From: Myxococcales bacterium | GTDB lineage: Bacteria > Myxococcota > UBA727 > GCA-2721815 | NCBI GenBank assembly: GCA_002721815.1 | Contig: PBLQ01000059.1 | Coordinates: 28,879 to 92,878, forward strand | Reading direction: 5' to 3' | Length of the DNA stretch: 64,000 nucleotides | Shown here: piece by piece, positions 7,776 through 16,076 of the stretch | Position numbering within the stretch: position 1 is the first letter of the stretch | Layout of the letters: each line of letters opens with the position of its first letter | Made by a program: the position numbers and the translations under genes | Notes under the pieces: model-generated | Seen by the model: the letters and a program-made list of their open reading frames with translations, nothing else | The model's database searches: none | Told to the model about the DNA's origin: nothing

Positions 7776-8777
7776 ATGCAAAGCGCTCATTCGAAAACAG
7801 AAAAACGCCGTGCCCTGCAACCCTTGTGGAATGCATTTACTCAGACAGTAAAGCCTCATGAAAACAAAGGGTTACTGTTGGCGATAAGCGGAGGGCCGGA
7901 TTCTTTGGCCCTCATGGAGGCTTTCGCCCGATGGCCAGGCAGAGCCTTTGCTGAAACAATGGTGGTTTCCCTCGACCATGGGGTGAGGCCCAATGCCAAA
8001 GAGGAGGCTCAGCGGGTAGTGGCGCGGGCGTCTGTTTTGGGATTTCGAGCTCTGTGCGATTCGCGGTATCCACCATTGAAGGGCGGGAATGGGGAAGGTC
8101 AACTTAGAAAATGGCGCTATTCTCGGTTATGGCAGCTGGCGGACCAACACGACCTTGGGTGTTTGGTCCTCGCCCAGCACCAGGATGATGAAGCTGAAAG
8201 CCACCTCATGGACTTGCTGGGCCTCGGCGGCGGGCCTGAGGGGGCTTCCATGGGTCGCGAGGCAAAACACGCTAATGGCCTGGTTTTGCGTCCTTTTCTT
8301 GGACTTAGAAAAGACCAGCTGGGCCTTGCTCTGAGCGCCCTTGGCTTGTCTCAATACGCGGTGACGGATGAATGCGACCAAAAAAATCAAAATTGGCGCG
8401 CCTTTCTACGCAATGAAGTGATGCCTCACTTGGCCCGTGCGAATCCTAAGATGACTCAAAGGCTTGCGGGTAAGGCGTCCCGCCAAAAAGACGTAAATGA
8501 CATTGTGCGTGTGGCGGCCCGAAGGAGCATAAGCCACATTGCCGGCGAGAAAATAATGATCGAACTGCACGATCTGCCTTCAATTCTCCTTCGATTTGCC
8601 GTGCACGAGGCTCTCCGTATTCTCTCACCTCAGACGGATTTTAGGCAAAGTGGAACTACCATCGACAAGATTATCGAAGCTGCTGAAAGTAAACCCTTAA
8701 AAACAAGTGGGTTTTATCATTTCTCTGGAGTGAAAGCAGGACTGTCCGAAGGGCAGCTAATTTTGCAGCGGCTATAA
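7776..8777 (+). CDS. tilS: tRNA(Ile)-lysidine synthase
   Basis: TilS ligates lysine to C34 of tRNA-Ile(CAU) using ATP, which changes its codon from AUG to AUA and its identity from Met to Ile. The PP-loop SGGPDS lies at residues 38-43, followed by SLDHGVRP and the HQDDEAESHLMDLLGLGGG segment that binds ATP and tRNA. At 333 residues it resembles the shorter TilS forms. ATG 7776 follows AAAGGGG by about 12 bases; an ATG at 7740 in the same frame lacks a ribosome site. The C-terminal TilS domain is short (about residues 220-333) and only loosely conserved. It is divergent from the lipoprotein gene. Confidence 0.9.
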   Translation: MQSAHSKTEKRRALQPLWNAFTQTVKPHENKGLLLAISGGPDSLALMEAFARWPGRAFAETMVVSLDHGVRPNAKEEAQRVVARASVLGFRALCDSRYPPLKGGNGEGQLRKWRYSRLWQLADQHDLGCLVLAQHQDDEAESHLMDLLGLGGGPEGASMGREAKHANGLVLRPFLGLRKDQLGLALSALGLSQYAVTDECDQKNQNWRAFLRNEVMPHLARANPKMTQRLAGKASRQKDVNDIVRVAARRSISHIAGEKIMIELHDLPSILLRFAVHEALRILSPQTDFRQSGTTIDKIIEAAESKPLKTSGFYHFSGVKAGLSEGQLILQRL

Positions 8778-8826
8778 ATCCGGCCGTGTGTGGCGCTCTT
8801 GAATGAATTGGTGATGAATCACGTCA

Positions 8827-8855
8827 TTGACGGCATAACACTTGGTGTTTATTTG
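8827..8855 (+). promoter_or_regulatory. candidate sigma-70-type promoter upstream of ftsH
   Basis: A TTGACG hexamer (8827-8832) is followed after 16 or 17 bases by TTATTT or TATTTG (8849-8855). The -35 is a good match and the -10 is mediocre. It would give an ftsH leader of roughly 110 bases containing the hairpins at 8926-8961. No clear heat-shock (sigma-32) promoter was seen. Confidence 0.3.
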
Positions 8856-8925
8856 TTACGTCAACGGGCGTTTTATCTGTGCGAAAATTAGCACTTGCTG
8901 TTAAATTTTAGATATGAGTCCTCAT

Positions 8926-8961
8926 CGCCCATGCGTTGACTGGGCGGGCAAACCGCTTTTT
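8926..8961 (+). promoter_or_regulatory. two overlapping hairpins in the ftsH leader, attenuator-like
   Basis: CGCCCA (8926-8931) pairs with TGGGCG (8941-8946) across a 9-base loop. The 3' arm overlaps a second small hairpin, GCGG (8944-8947) with CCGC (8953-8956), which is followed by five T residues (8957-8961). The two cannot form together. The second looks like a weak intrinsic terminator placed about 12 bases before the ftsH start. This is compatible with attenuation or translational control, but the terminator stem is only 4 bp. Confidence 0.35.
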
Positions 8962-8972
8962 GGAGTCTTTTT

Positions 8973-10916
8973 GTGAAGCAATATCAAAGAACATTTATCA
9001 TTTGGGCCCTTTTCATTGTGATGATTCTGGCCGTTTTTACCACTTTTTCTCAGGGTGACGGGCAAGGTCGGGAGAAGAAATTCTCAGAGGTTGTGGCAGC
9101 TTTAGAGGCGGGAGAAGTGACCGAAGTCACCATCAAAGGGCAGACTTTCACCGGTACGCTTTCAGACGGGACCCATTTCACCACCGTGGGCGTTCTCACC
9201 GATAATGTTTTGGACAGCTTGAAGGTTGCCAATCAAAAGCACACCACAGAATACACCATCGAAAAGGAAGAAGGGAATCACTTCTGGATCTTCCTCATTC
9301 AATGGTTACCCATGATTCTCATCATCTTTTTGTTTTTCTTTTTCATGCGGCAACTTCAGTCAGGTGGGGGCAAAGCCATGTCCTTTGGTAAGAGCCGGGC
9401 ACGCATGACCAATGAGAACCAAAATAAAATCACTTTCGCAGATGTGGCTGGGGCTGAAGAGAGCAAAGAAGAAGTCACAGAAATCGTAGATTTCTTAAAA
9501 AATCCAAAGAAGTTCACTCGTCTAGGCGGGCGTATTCCGAAGGGCGTTTTGATGATGGGCCCCCCAGGGACCGGTAAAACGCTTCTGGCTAAAGCTATTG
9601 CCGGTGAAGCCGGCGTGCCGTTCTTTAGTATCGCCGGTTCCGACTTTGTTGAAATGTTTGTAGGGGTAGGCGCCAGTCGCGTTCGTGACCTTTTCGAGCA
9701 GGGCAAAAAGAATGCCCCCTGTATCATTTTCATCGATGAGATTGACGCCGTAGGACGTCACCGTGGCGCCGGTATGGGTGGGGGGCACGATGAGCGGGAG
9801 CAAACCCTCAATCAATTATTGGTTGAAATGGATGGTTTTGAAAGCAACGAGGGGGTCGTTATCATTGCGGCCACCAACCGTCCCGATGTTCTAGACCCCG
9901 CGATTCTAAGGCCGGGTCGATTTGACCGACGGGTCATGGTTCCGAGACCAGACCTTCTTGGCCGTGAAGCCATTCTCGGGGTGCACACGCGCAAAGTTCC
10001 CCTGGGGCCCAAAGTAAATCTGGAAGTGTTGGCCCGGGCGACCCCTGGGATGGCTGGGGCAGACCTTGAGAACTTGGTGAATGAAGCGGCCCTCATCGCG
10101 GCCAGGTTCGACAAGAGCCAAGTAGAAATGGATGACTTCGAATCCGCTCGTGAAAAAGTACTTATGGGCTCTGAACGTCGCTCCATGGTGATGTCTGAAA
10201 AAGACCTTCGTAATACCGCCTTTCACGAAGCCGGTCATGCCTTGGTCACTGCCTTATTAGACGGCGAAAAAGACCCATTGCATAAGGTCACCATCATCCC
10301 GCGGGGGCGGGCCTTAGGCCTAACCATGCAACTGCCCACCGAAGATCGATACGCGATGAGCCAAACATATGCACAAAACCAGATCGCCATTTTGATGGGT
10401 GGCCGATTGGCTGAGGATTTGGTTTTTGGGGAAGTCACGACGGGCGCTGGTAACGATATCGAGCGTGCGACCGACCTGGCCAAACGAATGGTTTGCGAAT
10501 GGGGAATGTCTGAAAAAATGGGGCCACTGTCCTACGGCCAAAAAAGCGGTGAAGTTTTTCTTGGACGCGATTTTGGGCAAAGCAGCGATTACTCACAGAG
10601 CACGGCCGATAACATAGACGGCGAAATCAGACGCATCGTGAACGAGCAACATGAGCGTGCCAAAAAAATCCTGGTTGAGAACCGGGATGTTTTGGACAAA
10701 ATGGCAGAAGCGCTTTTGGTATATGAGACCATCGATAAGGATGACATTGATATCCTTTTAGATGGCGGCGAAATTAGCCGTGAAAAGCCTAAAAATAAGC
10801 TCAAAACACGGGAAGCGCTGGATGAAGAGCGCAAAAATAGGGCTAAAGATGGGGCAAAAACCCCAGAACCGCTCAGTTGGGCCACAAAACCGATGCCAGA
10901 GGGCGGAAGCGCCTAG
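8973..10916 (+). CDS. ftsH: ATP-dependent zinc metalloprotease FtsH
   Basis: FtsH is the membrane-bound AAA+ protease that degrades misassembled membrane proteins and regulatory substrates; in enteric bacteria it controls LpxC and sigma-32. Two membrane segments (about residues 8-25 and 105-125) flank a small periplasmic domain. The Walker A GPPGTGKT is at 196-203, followed by the [13 protein letters not shown] pore loop, Walker [10 protein letters not shown], the RPGRFDR arginine fingers, and zinc site HEAGH at 418-422. Length (647) is normal. The start is GTG after GGAG. A terminator follows at 10945-10971. The tilS-ftsH order is common in many bacteria. Confidence 0.98.
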   Translation: MKQYQRTFIIWALFIVMILAVFTTFSQGDGQGREKKFSEVVAALEAGEVTEVTIKGQTFTGTLSDGTHFTTVGVLTDNVLDSLKVANQKHTTEYTIEKEEGNHFWIFLIQWLPMILIIFLFFFFMRQLQSGGGKAMSFGKSRARMTNENQNKITFADVAGAEESKEEVTEIVDFLKNPKKFTRLGGRIPKGVLMMGPPGTGKTLLAKAIAGEAGVPFFSIAGSDFVEMFVGVGASRVRDLFEQGKKNAPCIIFIDEIDAVGRHRGAGMGGGHDEREQTLNQLLVEMDGFESNEGVVIIAATNRPDVLDPAILRPGRFDRRVMVPRPDLLGREAILGVHTRKVPLGPKVNLEVLARATPGMAGADLENLVNEAALIAARFDKSQVEMDDFESAREKVLMGSERRSMVMSEKDLRNTAFHEAGHALVTALLDGEKDPLHKVTIIPRGRALGLTMQLPTEDRYAMSQTYAQNQIAILMGGRLAEDLVFGEVTTGAGNDIERATDLAKRMVCEWGMSEKMGPLSYGQKSGEVFLGRDFGQSSDYSQSTADNIDGEIRRIVNEQHERAKKILVENRDVLDKMAEALLVYETIDKDDIDILLDGGEISREKPKNKLKTREALDEERKNRAKDGAKTPEPLSWATKPMPEGGSA

Positions 10917-10944
10917 ATTTATTTAAATCATCCGATACAGTGAA

Positions 10945-10971
10945 GCCCCGCCCAAAGCGGGGTTTTATTTT
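10945..10971 (+). terminator. intrinsic terminator after ftsH
   Basis: CCCCGC (10946-10951), a five-base loop CCAAA, and GCGGGG (10957-10962) form a GC-rich hairpin followed at once by TTTTATTTT. It ends ftsH transcription just before der, so der needs read-through or a promoter inside or very near this site. Confidence 0.85.
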
Positions 10972-10982
10972 GGAGAATTACC

Positions 10983-12541
10983 GTGGGAAGATTACCCGTG
11001 GTCGCCTTGGTGGGCAGACCCAACGTTGGAAAAAGTACACTTTTTAACCGTCTAGCGCAGCGGCGTATCAGTATTGTAGAGGATACCCCGGGTGTCACCC
11101 GTGATCGGTTATACGCTGAAGTCCGTCGGGATGACTATTTGTACACGCTTATCGATACCGGTGGATTCGAGCCAAAGACAGATTCTCCATTGCTCATGGC
11201 CATGCGGCGGCAGACCCAACTGGGCATCGATGAAGCCGATGTGGTAATTTTTTGGTCGATGGTAAAGCGGGCATGTTGCCTGCTGACATGGAAGTGGCCA
11301 CCTGGTTACGCCAAAGTAACAAAATCGTGGTTCTTGCAGCCAACAAAACTGAAGCCCAAAAAAACCAAGACAATGCCGTAGAGTTTTACGAAATGGGATT
11401 GGGCGAGGTGTTTACTATTTCTTCTGCGCATGGGCAGGGCGTGGGCGTGATGATGGACCACGTGTTCTCCTCACTGCCGGACGAGCTCCAAGAGAATGCG
11501 CGGCAAGCACTTATCGAATCCGAAGGGCCCTCAGGGCAAGGTTGGGGGCACGAAGAAGCCCTGGATGAAGCACAGGCGCAGATGGAAGCCGAGGAGGATG
11601 AGGAATCGGATACACCGGCGGAACACAGCCCAAAACCGGCCCAGGTCATGTTGCCCGACGTGGTTCGATTGGCGGTGGTCGGCAAGCCCAATGCCGGGAA
11701 AAGTTCATTAATCAACAAGCTGCTTGGCGAAGACAGGCATCTGGTTTCTGAGGTGGCGGGTACCACCATGGACGCCGTGGACTCTTTCTTCGACTACGGT
11801 GGGACTAATTATCGCATTATCGATACCGCTGGTATTAGAAGAAAGCGAAGCATCTACCAGCAAATGGAAAAATACGCGGTTGTGTCGGCGCTTAAAGCGC
11901 TTGACCGCTGTGACATTGCATTGATGATGATCGATGCCACCGAAGGCGTCACAGAGCAAGATTTGAAGGTCGCTGCTTTCGCCCATGATAAAGGCCGTGC
12001 CGTCCTGATCCTGGTCAACAAATGGGACCTGCGGAAAGAAAACGAACTCAACGCTAAGGAGTTCGAGCAGACCATCAGGGACAAAATGTCCTTTTTGTCT
12101 TATGCCCCCATTCGATTTATTTCAGCGAAAACAGGCTCCAGGGTCTTCGATATTCTCGATACGGTTAACCGCGTAGCGACCCAGGCGTTTACCCGCGTAC
12201 CGACCGGCCAGCTCAACAAGGCATTGGCCCATGCATTTGCCGCGCACCAGCCTCCGGTCTACAAAGGCCGCCGGGTGAAAATCTATTATGGCGCCCAAGT
12301 TCGCGTTTCACCACCAACGTTCGTGCTTGCCACCAATGTACCCGAAGGGGTTCATTTTTCATATCGACGCTACCTCAACAACAAAGTCCGAGAGGCTTTC
12401 GGCTTTGAAGGTACGCCCATACGTTTATTTTTCAGGCAACGCGGCAGTGAGGCGGGGCTTCAGAAAAACATTGAGGCTCGTAAGCGGACCAAAGCCTTGT
12501 CTCGCAACAATAAAGGAAAAGGCAAAAAACGCTCCCGATGA
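10983..12541 (+). CDS. der: ribosome-assembly GTPase Der (EngA), interrupted by a frameshift
   Basis: Der has two tandem GTPase domains and a KH-like C-terminal domain and assists 50S ribosomal subunit assembly. Domain 1 shows [18 protein letters not shown] and DTGGFEP; domain 2 shows [19 protein letters not shown] and NKWD. The reading frame breaks at a run of six T (11248-11253): the first frame reads ADVVIFW and then nonsense, while the +1 frame continues as [11 protein letters not shown]. Seven T would give a single 519-residue protein with [14 protein letters not shown], as in the family. An acidic linker (about 40 residues) separates the G domains. Der is normally essential, so a homopolymer error is likelier than a true pseudogene. 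The GTG start follows GGAG. Confidence 0.9.
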
Positions 12542-13530
12542 ACGCACCCTCTTCAAATGATGCAAAACCAAAGGTCTGGCACGAATTGCGTGACAGGCTT
12601 GTGGAGAATCGCTTTGGTCGCGAGACATACGGCGTTCTTGACGGTATAATTGGTGGGTACATGCGAGACCATGGGCTCATGTATGCAGGCGCCATGGCCT
12701 TTTTTATGCTTTTGTCTCTCATTCCGCTGGTGGTTCTTTTCGCATCTTTGGCCGGTTATTTGGTGAGCTTCCTGGCGGAGGGGGATAGCCAACACAACAC
12801 CCAAGCCTTTGTTGGGGAGCTCGTTTCCTACGTGCGTGAACTGATTCCTTACTTGTCTGAATCATTTGAGAAGGATCTGAGCCGAATGGTCAGCGTTCGG
12901 GGGCAGCTTGGGGTGGTCAGTGGTATGGCGTTATTGGTCGCTGCCAGTCAGGTGTTTCGAGCCATTGAATTCGCGTTCGCTCGAATTTTTCATGGGCCAG
13001 GTTCGCGTCGCGCCACCTCTAAACCAAGACACGCGGTGTTGAGTAAGTTGGTTTTTGGGGCGTTCATTTTCGCAGTTGTTGGCATCTTCGTTGCGAGCAA
13101 ATGGGTTTTGGGGGATTTGCTCGTCTTGGCACAGAGCCATTGGCCCTTTTTAATTCGACTTGGCCTCAATCCCGAAACCTTAACAAATATTGGGAGCGCG
13201 GGCCTCTTTTCAGGGTTCCTGACCGTGGTGGGCTACACCATTATCCTTAAAATCTTTGCATTGGAGCACATTCATTCTAGGTTCTGCATGGTAGGCGGGC
13301 TCATGTTTTGGGCAGGCGTTCAAATCGTTCACAGGGGCTTTGATATCTATTTATCGGACTTTGCCGAGATGGGCGCACTTTATGGGGGGCTCTCTGCATT
13401 GATGACGGTGGTCATTTGGATGTTTTTGATGGCCACCACTTTTCTTGTCAGCGCGCAAGCGGTGCGGGTCATGCATAAACGAGCAGTACGCAATATATAC
13501 GATTTTGAAGAATCGCGAGCCGCTTCCTAA
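12538..13530 (+). CDS. YihY/BrkB family inner-membrane protein
   Basis: A 330-residue protein with about six membrane segments and the family marks YAGAMAFFMLLSLIPLVVLF near residues 44-63 and GALYGGLSALMTVVIWMFL near the C-terminus. The family was once called RNase BN, which proved wrong, and is now UPF0761; its function is not settled. The first 40 residues are a soluble helix. The ATG overlaps the der stop (ATGA), so translation is probably coupled to der. The charged loop SRRATSKPRH is predicted to be cytoplasmic. Confidence 0.88.
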   Translation: MNAPSSNDAKPKVWHELRDRLVENRFGRETYGVLDGIIGGYMRDHGLMYAGAMAFFMLLSLIPLVVLFASLAGYLVSFLAEGDSQHNTQAFVGELVSYVRELIPYLSESFEKDLSRMVSVRGQLGVVSGMALLVAASQVFRAIEFAFARIFHGPGSRRATSKPRHAVLSKLVFGAFIFAVVGIFVASKWVLGDLLVLAQSHWPFLIRLGLNPETLTNIGSAGLFSGFLTVVGYTIILKIFALEHIHSRFCMVGGLMFWAGVQIVHRGFDIYLSDFAEMGALYGGLSALMTVVIWMFLMATTFLVSAQAVRVMHKRAVRNIYDFEESRAAS

Positions 13531-13563
13531 TAAGCTGTTTTTATGTGTCTTTTTGTGATTTTC

Positions 13564-13592
13564 TTGCCCCGACCCCTGGTGGCTTGTACATT
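13564..13592 (+). promoter_or_regulatory. candidate sigma-70 promoter giving a leaderless phosphoesterase mRNA
   Basis: TTGCCC (13564-13569) and TACATT (13587-13592) are separated by exactly 17 bases, each matching four of six consensus positions. A start site 6-8 bases downstream would fall at or next to the ATG at 13599. There is no ribosome-binding sequence before that ATG, which fits a leaderless transcript. Confidence 0.4.
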
Positions 13593-13598
13593 AATTAA

Positions 13599-14348
13599 AT
13601 GAGACTCGTACTGCCGCATCCGCCAAAATATTTGGCCAAACCCATTGGAGGGCCATTGCTCGCCCTGTCGGATATCCATGGCGATATCAAGGGTCTAGAG
13701 GCGGTGCTTGATGCGGTTTCTAAGATTTCCCTGTCAGGAATTGTTGTCGCAGGAGATCATTGTTTTGGGGGCCAAAAGCCCTTTGAGGTATGGCAACGAT
13801 TGAGATCTCTTGGGGCCAAAATGACCCGTGGCGCGTCAGATTATGCACTCGGAGTCCTTCAGGCAGAAAACATCACCCCTTATTCAAAACAGGAAGAGGC
13901 GCGAATTAAGCAGTTTCTATGGACCCAAGGACAGCTGGGCGATTTGGTTTGTCGGCGTCTGGCGAATTTGCCCATTACGGAAGTGGTGTCCATGGACGAC
14001 CGCTCAGGGGTGATGGTGGTTCATGGAAGTCCTCAGGATCCATTGGTGGCCCTGACTGAAGATATGACCGTAGATGGGCTTTCCGAAGCCACAGGTTGTA
14101 TCGCAGAAGACGTCCTTGTTACTGGGATGACCCATCGCTCATTCGTTAGGCAGCAAAAGAACTTACTCATTGTTAACGCGGGCTCCGTGGGGGAGCGTTT
14201 TGGCCCCGAAAGATGCGAGCACTCGGCCCACGCCACCTTGCTACAGGGGTATGATGACAACACGGTCCGTGCTTATGCCTATGACATTCGGGTTGGCGAT
14301 GAATCAAATATTGGTGTACACCTTCATCAGGTTAAAAAGGTGGGGTGA
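13599..14348 (+). CDS. calcineurin-like metallophosphoesterase
   Basis: The 249-residue cytoplasmic protein has the core metal motifs of the YfcE/diadenosine-tetraphosphatase superfamily: ALSDIHGDIKGLEAVLDAV (residues about 22-40), VVAGDHCFGG in place of the usual GDxxxxG, a VVHGSPQDP segment, and VTGMTHRSF with NAGSVG near the end, equivalent to the GHTH and NPGS motifs. GMTHR in place of GHTH is a slight departure. The substrate cannot be told from sequence; phosphodiester or dinucleotide substrates are usual. No Shine-Dalgarno is seen. The last base of its stop is the first base of rnc (TGATG), so the two are coupled. Confidence 0.82.
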   Translation: MRLVLPHPPKYLAKPIGGPLLALSDIHGDIKGLEAVLDAVSKISLSGIVVAGDHCFGGQKPFEVWQRLRSLGAKMTRGASDYALGVLQAENITPYSKQEEARIKQFLWTQGQLGDLVCRRLANLPITEVVSMDDRSGVMVVHGSPQDPLVALTEDMTVDGLSEATGCIAEDVLVTGMTHRSFVRQQKNLLIVNAGSVGERFGPERCEHSAHATLLQGYDDNTVRAYAYDIRVGDESNIGVHLHQVKKVG

Positions 14349-15115
14349 TGAAGAAAATTTTCTCCGTTCCAGGAATGACCACCGCAGACGAAAAACGTTT
14401 GGACGCGGTTGAGGAACGAATTGGCTATAAGTTTGGCCATCGGCCTTATTTACTAAAAGCACTAACCCACCGCAGTGATGCAAGGGCCAACAGCGGCTCA
14501 CACGATTTGGGGCATTACGAAAATTTCGAATTTCTCGGGGATGCTGTACTGAGCTTGGCCACTGCTGAAGCTTTGGTCCGAAAAGACCCGGGCGAAGACG
14601 AAGGGCTTCTAAGTCAAAAGAGGGCTCTCTATGTCTCCAAAGATTTTCTTTCCGAGGCGGCCAAAAAAATAGAACTCTCCCTGTTTATCAAAGTCGGCAA
14701 CGACGTCAAAACTGATGATGATGGGCAATTGCCCGACTCCATTTTGGCTGATGTGGTGGAGTCGATCATTGGTGCCACCTACCTCGATTCTGGGTTTCAA
14801 TCGGCCCAAGATGTCATATCCACTATTTTAGGAGAACTGCCCACTGAAGTGAGGCAGACCACCCAAGATGCGAAAACGGTATTGCAGGAACGGTTCCAGT
14901 CCTCTTGCACGCTAACGCCTGCTTACGAGGTGCTAGAATGTGTCGGCCCTCCACATGCGCCCACCTTTATCGTAGAGGCGCGGGTGGCAGAACAGCAACT
15001 GGCCGTAGGTCGCGGCCCCTCAAAGAAAAAAGCGGAGCAAAAAGCGGCGGCCAGTGCACTGGACAGGTTTGCTGAGCTTTCGGCCGCTGAATTGCGCCAA
15101 AAATTTGCCAGCTGA
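14348..15115 (+). CDS. rnc: ribonuclease III
   Basis: RNase III cleaves double-stranded RNA in rRNA precursors and many mRNAs. The signature NFEFLGDAVL lies at about residues 59-68, with the second catalytic cluster at DSILADVVESIIGATYLD. The double-stranded RNA-binding domain (about 170-245) begins DAKTVLQERFQ and ends with GPSKKKAEQKAAASALDRF. The length of 255 is slightly above the E. coli enzyme owing to about 15 extra N-terminal residues. ATG 14348 overlaps the previous stop and is preceded by AAAAAGGTGGGG. queG follows after 7 bases. No era gene is next to it, unlike E. coli. Confidence 0.96.
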   Translation: MKKIFSVPGMTTADEKRLDAVEERIGYKFGHRPYLLKALTHRSDARANSGSHDLGHYENFEFLGDAVLSLATAEALVRKDPGEDEGLLSQKRALYVSKDFLSEAAKKIELSLFIKVGNDVKTDDDGQLPDSILADVVESIIGATYLDSGFQSAQDVISTILGELPTEVRQTTQDAKTVLQERFQSSCTLTPAYEVLECVGPPHAPTFIVEARVAEQQLAVGRGPSKKKAEQKAAASALDRFAELSAAELRQKFAS

Positions 15116-15122
15116 ATGTGCT

Positions 15123-16076
15123 ATGACTCCCACGCAAGAACGTAAACACCTCACTGACCTGGCGTTAAATCTGGATTTTGACGACGTAGGTTTTGCCAGT
15201 GCCACTGATGGCACCCCTCACAGCGATCATTTTTTAGCCGCAGTGGAGGCGGGGCATTTGGCGCCCCTTGATTACATGCAAGACACCGCCGCTGCTCGAG
15301 CCGATATTCAAGCCTTAATGCCAGGCGCAAAAACGGTGATGGTCGTCGTCAAAAATTACTTTACAGGCCATCATCAGCACCATTCGGTTTCAGATTTAGA
15401 AGAACCCAACGCCAAAGTATCGCGCTACGCTTGGGGGCGTGACTATCATCAGTGGATGCGTAAAAGGCTGCGTAAGCTTCGAAAATCGATCTTGGCTTAT
15501 TCAGAAGACACCGAGCGCGAAGTCAGGATTTTTAGTGACACATCTCCGGTGCTTGAACGCGCCTGGGCCCAAAAAGCAGGGTTAGGCTTCGTCGGTAAGA
15601 GCGCCATGTTTATTCATCGCAAAATGGGGACCTGGACGTTTTTGGGTGGCGTTGTTCTTAGTTGGGACGTCGTGCCCGATGCGCCTGTGGTTAGCCAATT
15701 TTGCGGGACATGTACCAAATGCATGGACCATTGCCCCACCCAAGCCTTTGTTGGGCCAGGACAGTTGGACGCCCGTCGATGTATCACCACTTGGAATGTC
15801 GAGCGGCCGCTCGTTGCGGAGGCGGACCATGCGCCCGGTGAAGGTAGTGGGTGGGGTTTTGGCTGCGATGTTTGCCAAGAGGTGTGTCCATGGAACAAAT
15901 TTGAAACAACCACAAACGAAGCCCGATTTCAGCCGCAGGCAGGCCATGTTTGGCTTGCGGAATCCTTGGCGGATTTGCCCGAAGACCTATCAGGCACCGC
16001 CTTTGCCCGTGCGAAAAGAGTTGGGGTGCAAAGGAGCGTCCAGCGCGCCCTTAAGCGGGGGAAGGGTCAGTCGTAA
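15123..16076 (+). CDS. queG: epoxyqueuosine reductase
   Basis: QueG reduces epoxyqueuosine to queuosine in tRNA using cobalamin and two 4Fe-4S clusters, the last step of queuosine synthesis. The cobalamin region includes SRYAWGRDYHQWMRKRL and DTSPVLERAWAQKAGLGFVG. The first cluster motif is CGTCTKCMDHCPTQA, with the extra Cys in ARRCITTW, and the second is CDVCQEVCPWNKF. The 317-residue protein lacks the C-terminal HEAT extension found in longer QueG. ATG 15123 is chosen since upstream codons belong to rnc. The last 26 bases overlap the convergent HEAT-translocase gene. Confidence 0.95.
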   Translation: MTPTQERKHLTDLALNLDFDDVGFASATDGTPHSDHFLAAVEAGHLAPLDYMQDTAAARADIQALMPGAKTVMVVVKNYFTGHHQHHSVSDLEEPNAKVSRYAWGRDYHQWMRKRLRKLRKSILAYSEDTEREVRIFSDTSPVLERAWAQKAGLGFVGKSAMFIHRKMGTWTFLGGVVLSWDVVPDAPVVSQFCGTCTKCMDHCPTQAFVGPGQLDARRCITTWNVERPLVAEADHAPGEGSGWGFGCDVCQEVCPWNKFETTTNEARFQPQAGHVWLAESLADLPEDLSGTAFARAKRVGVQRSVQRALKRGKGQS

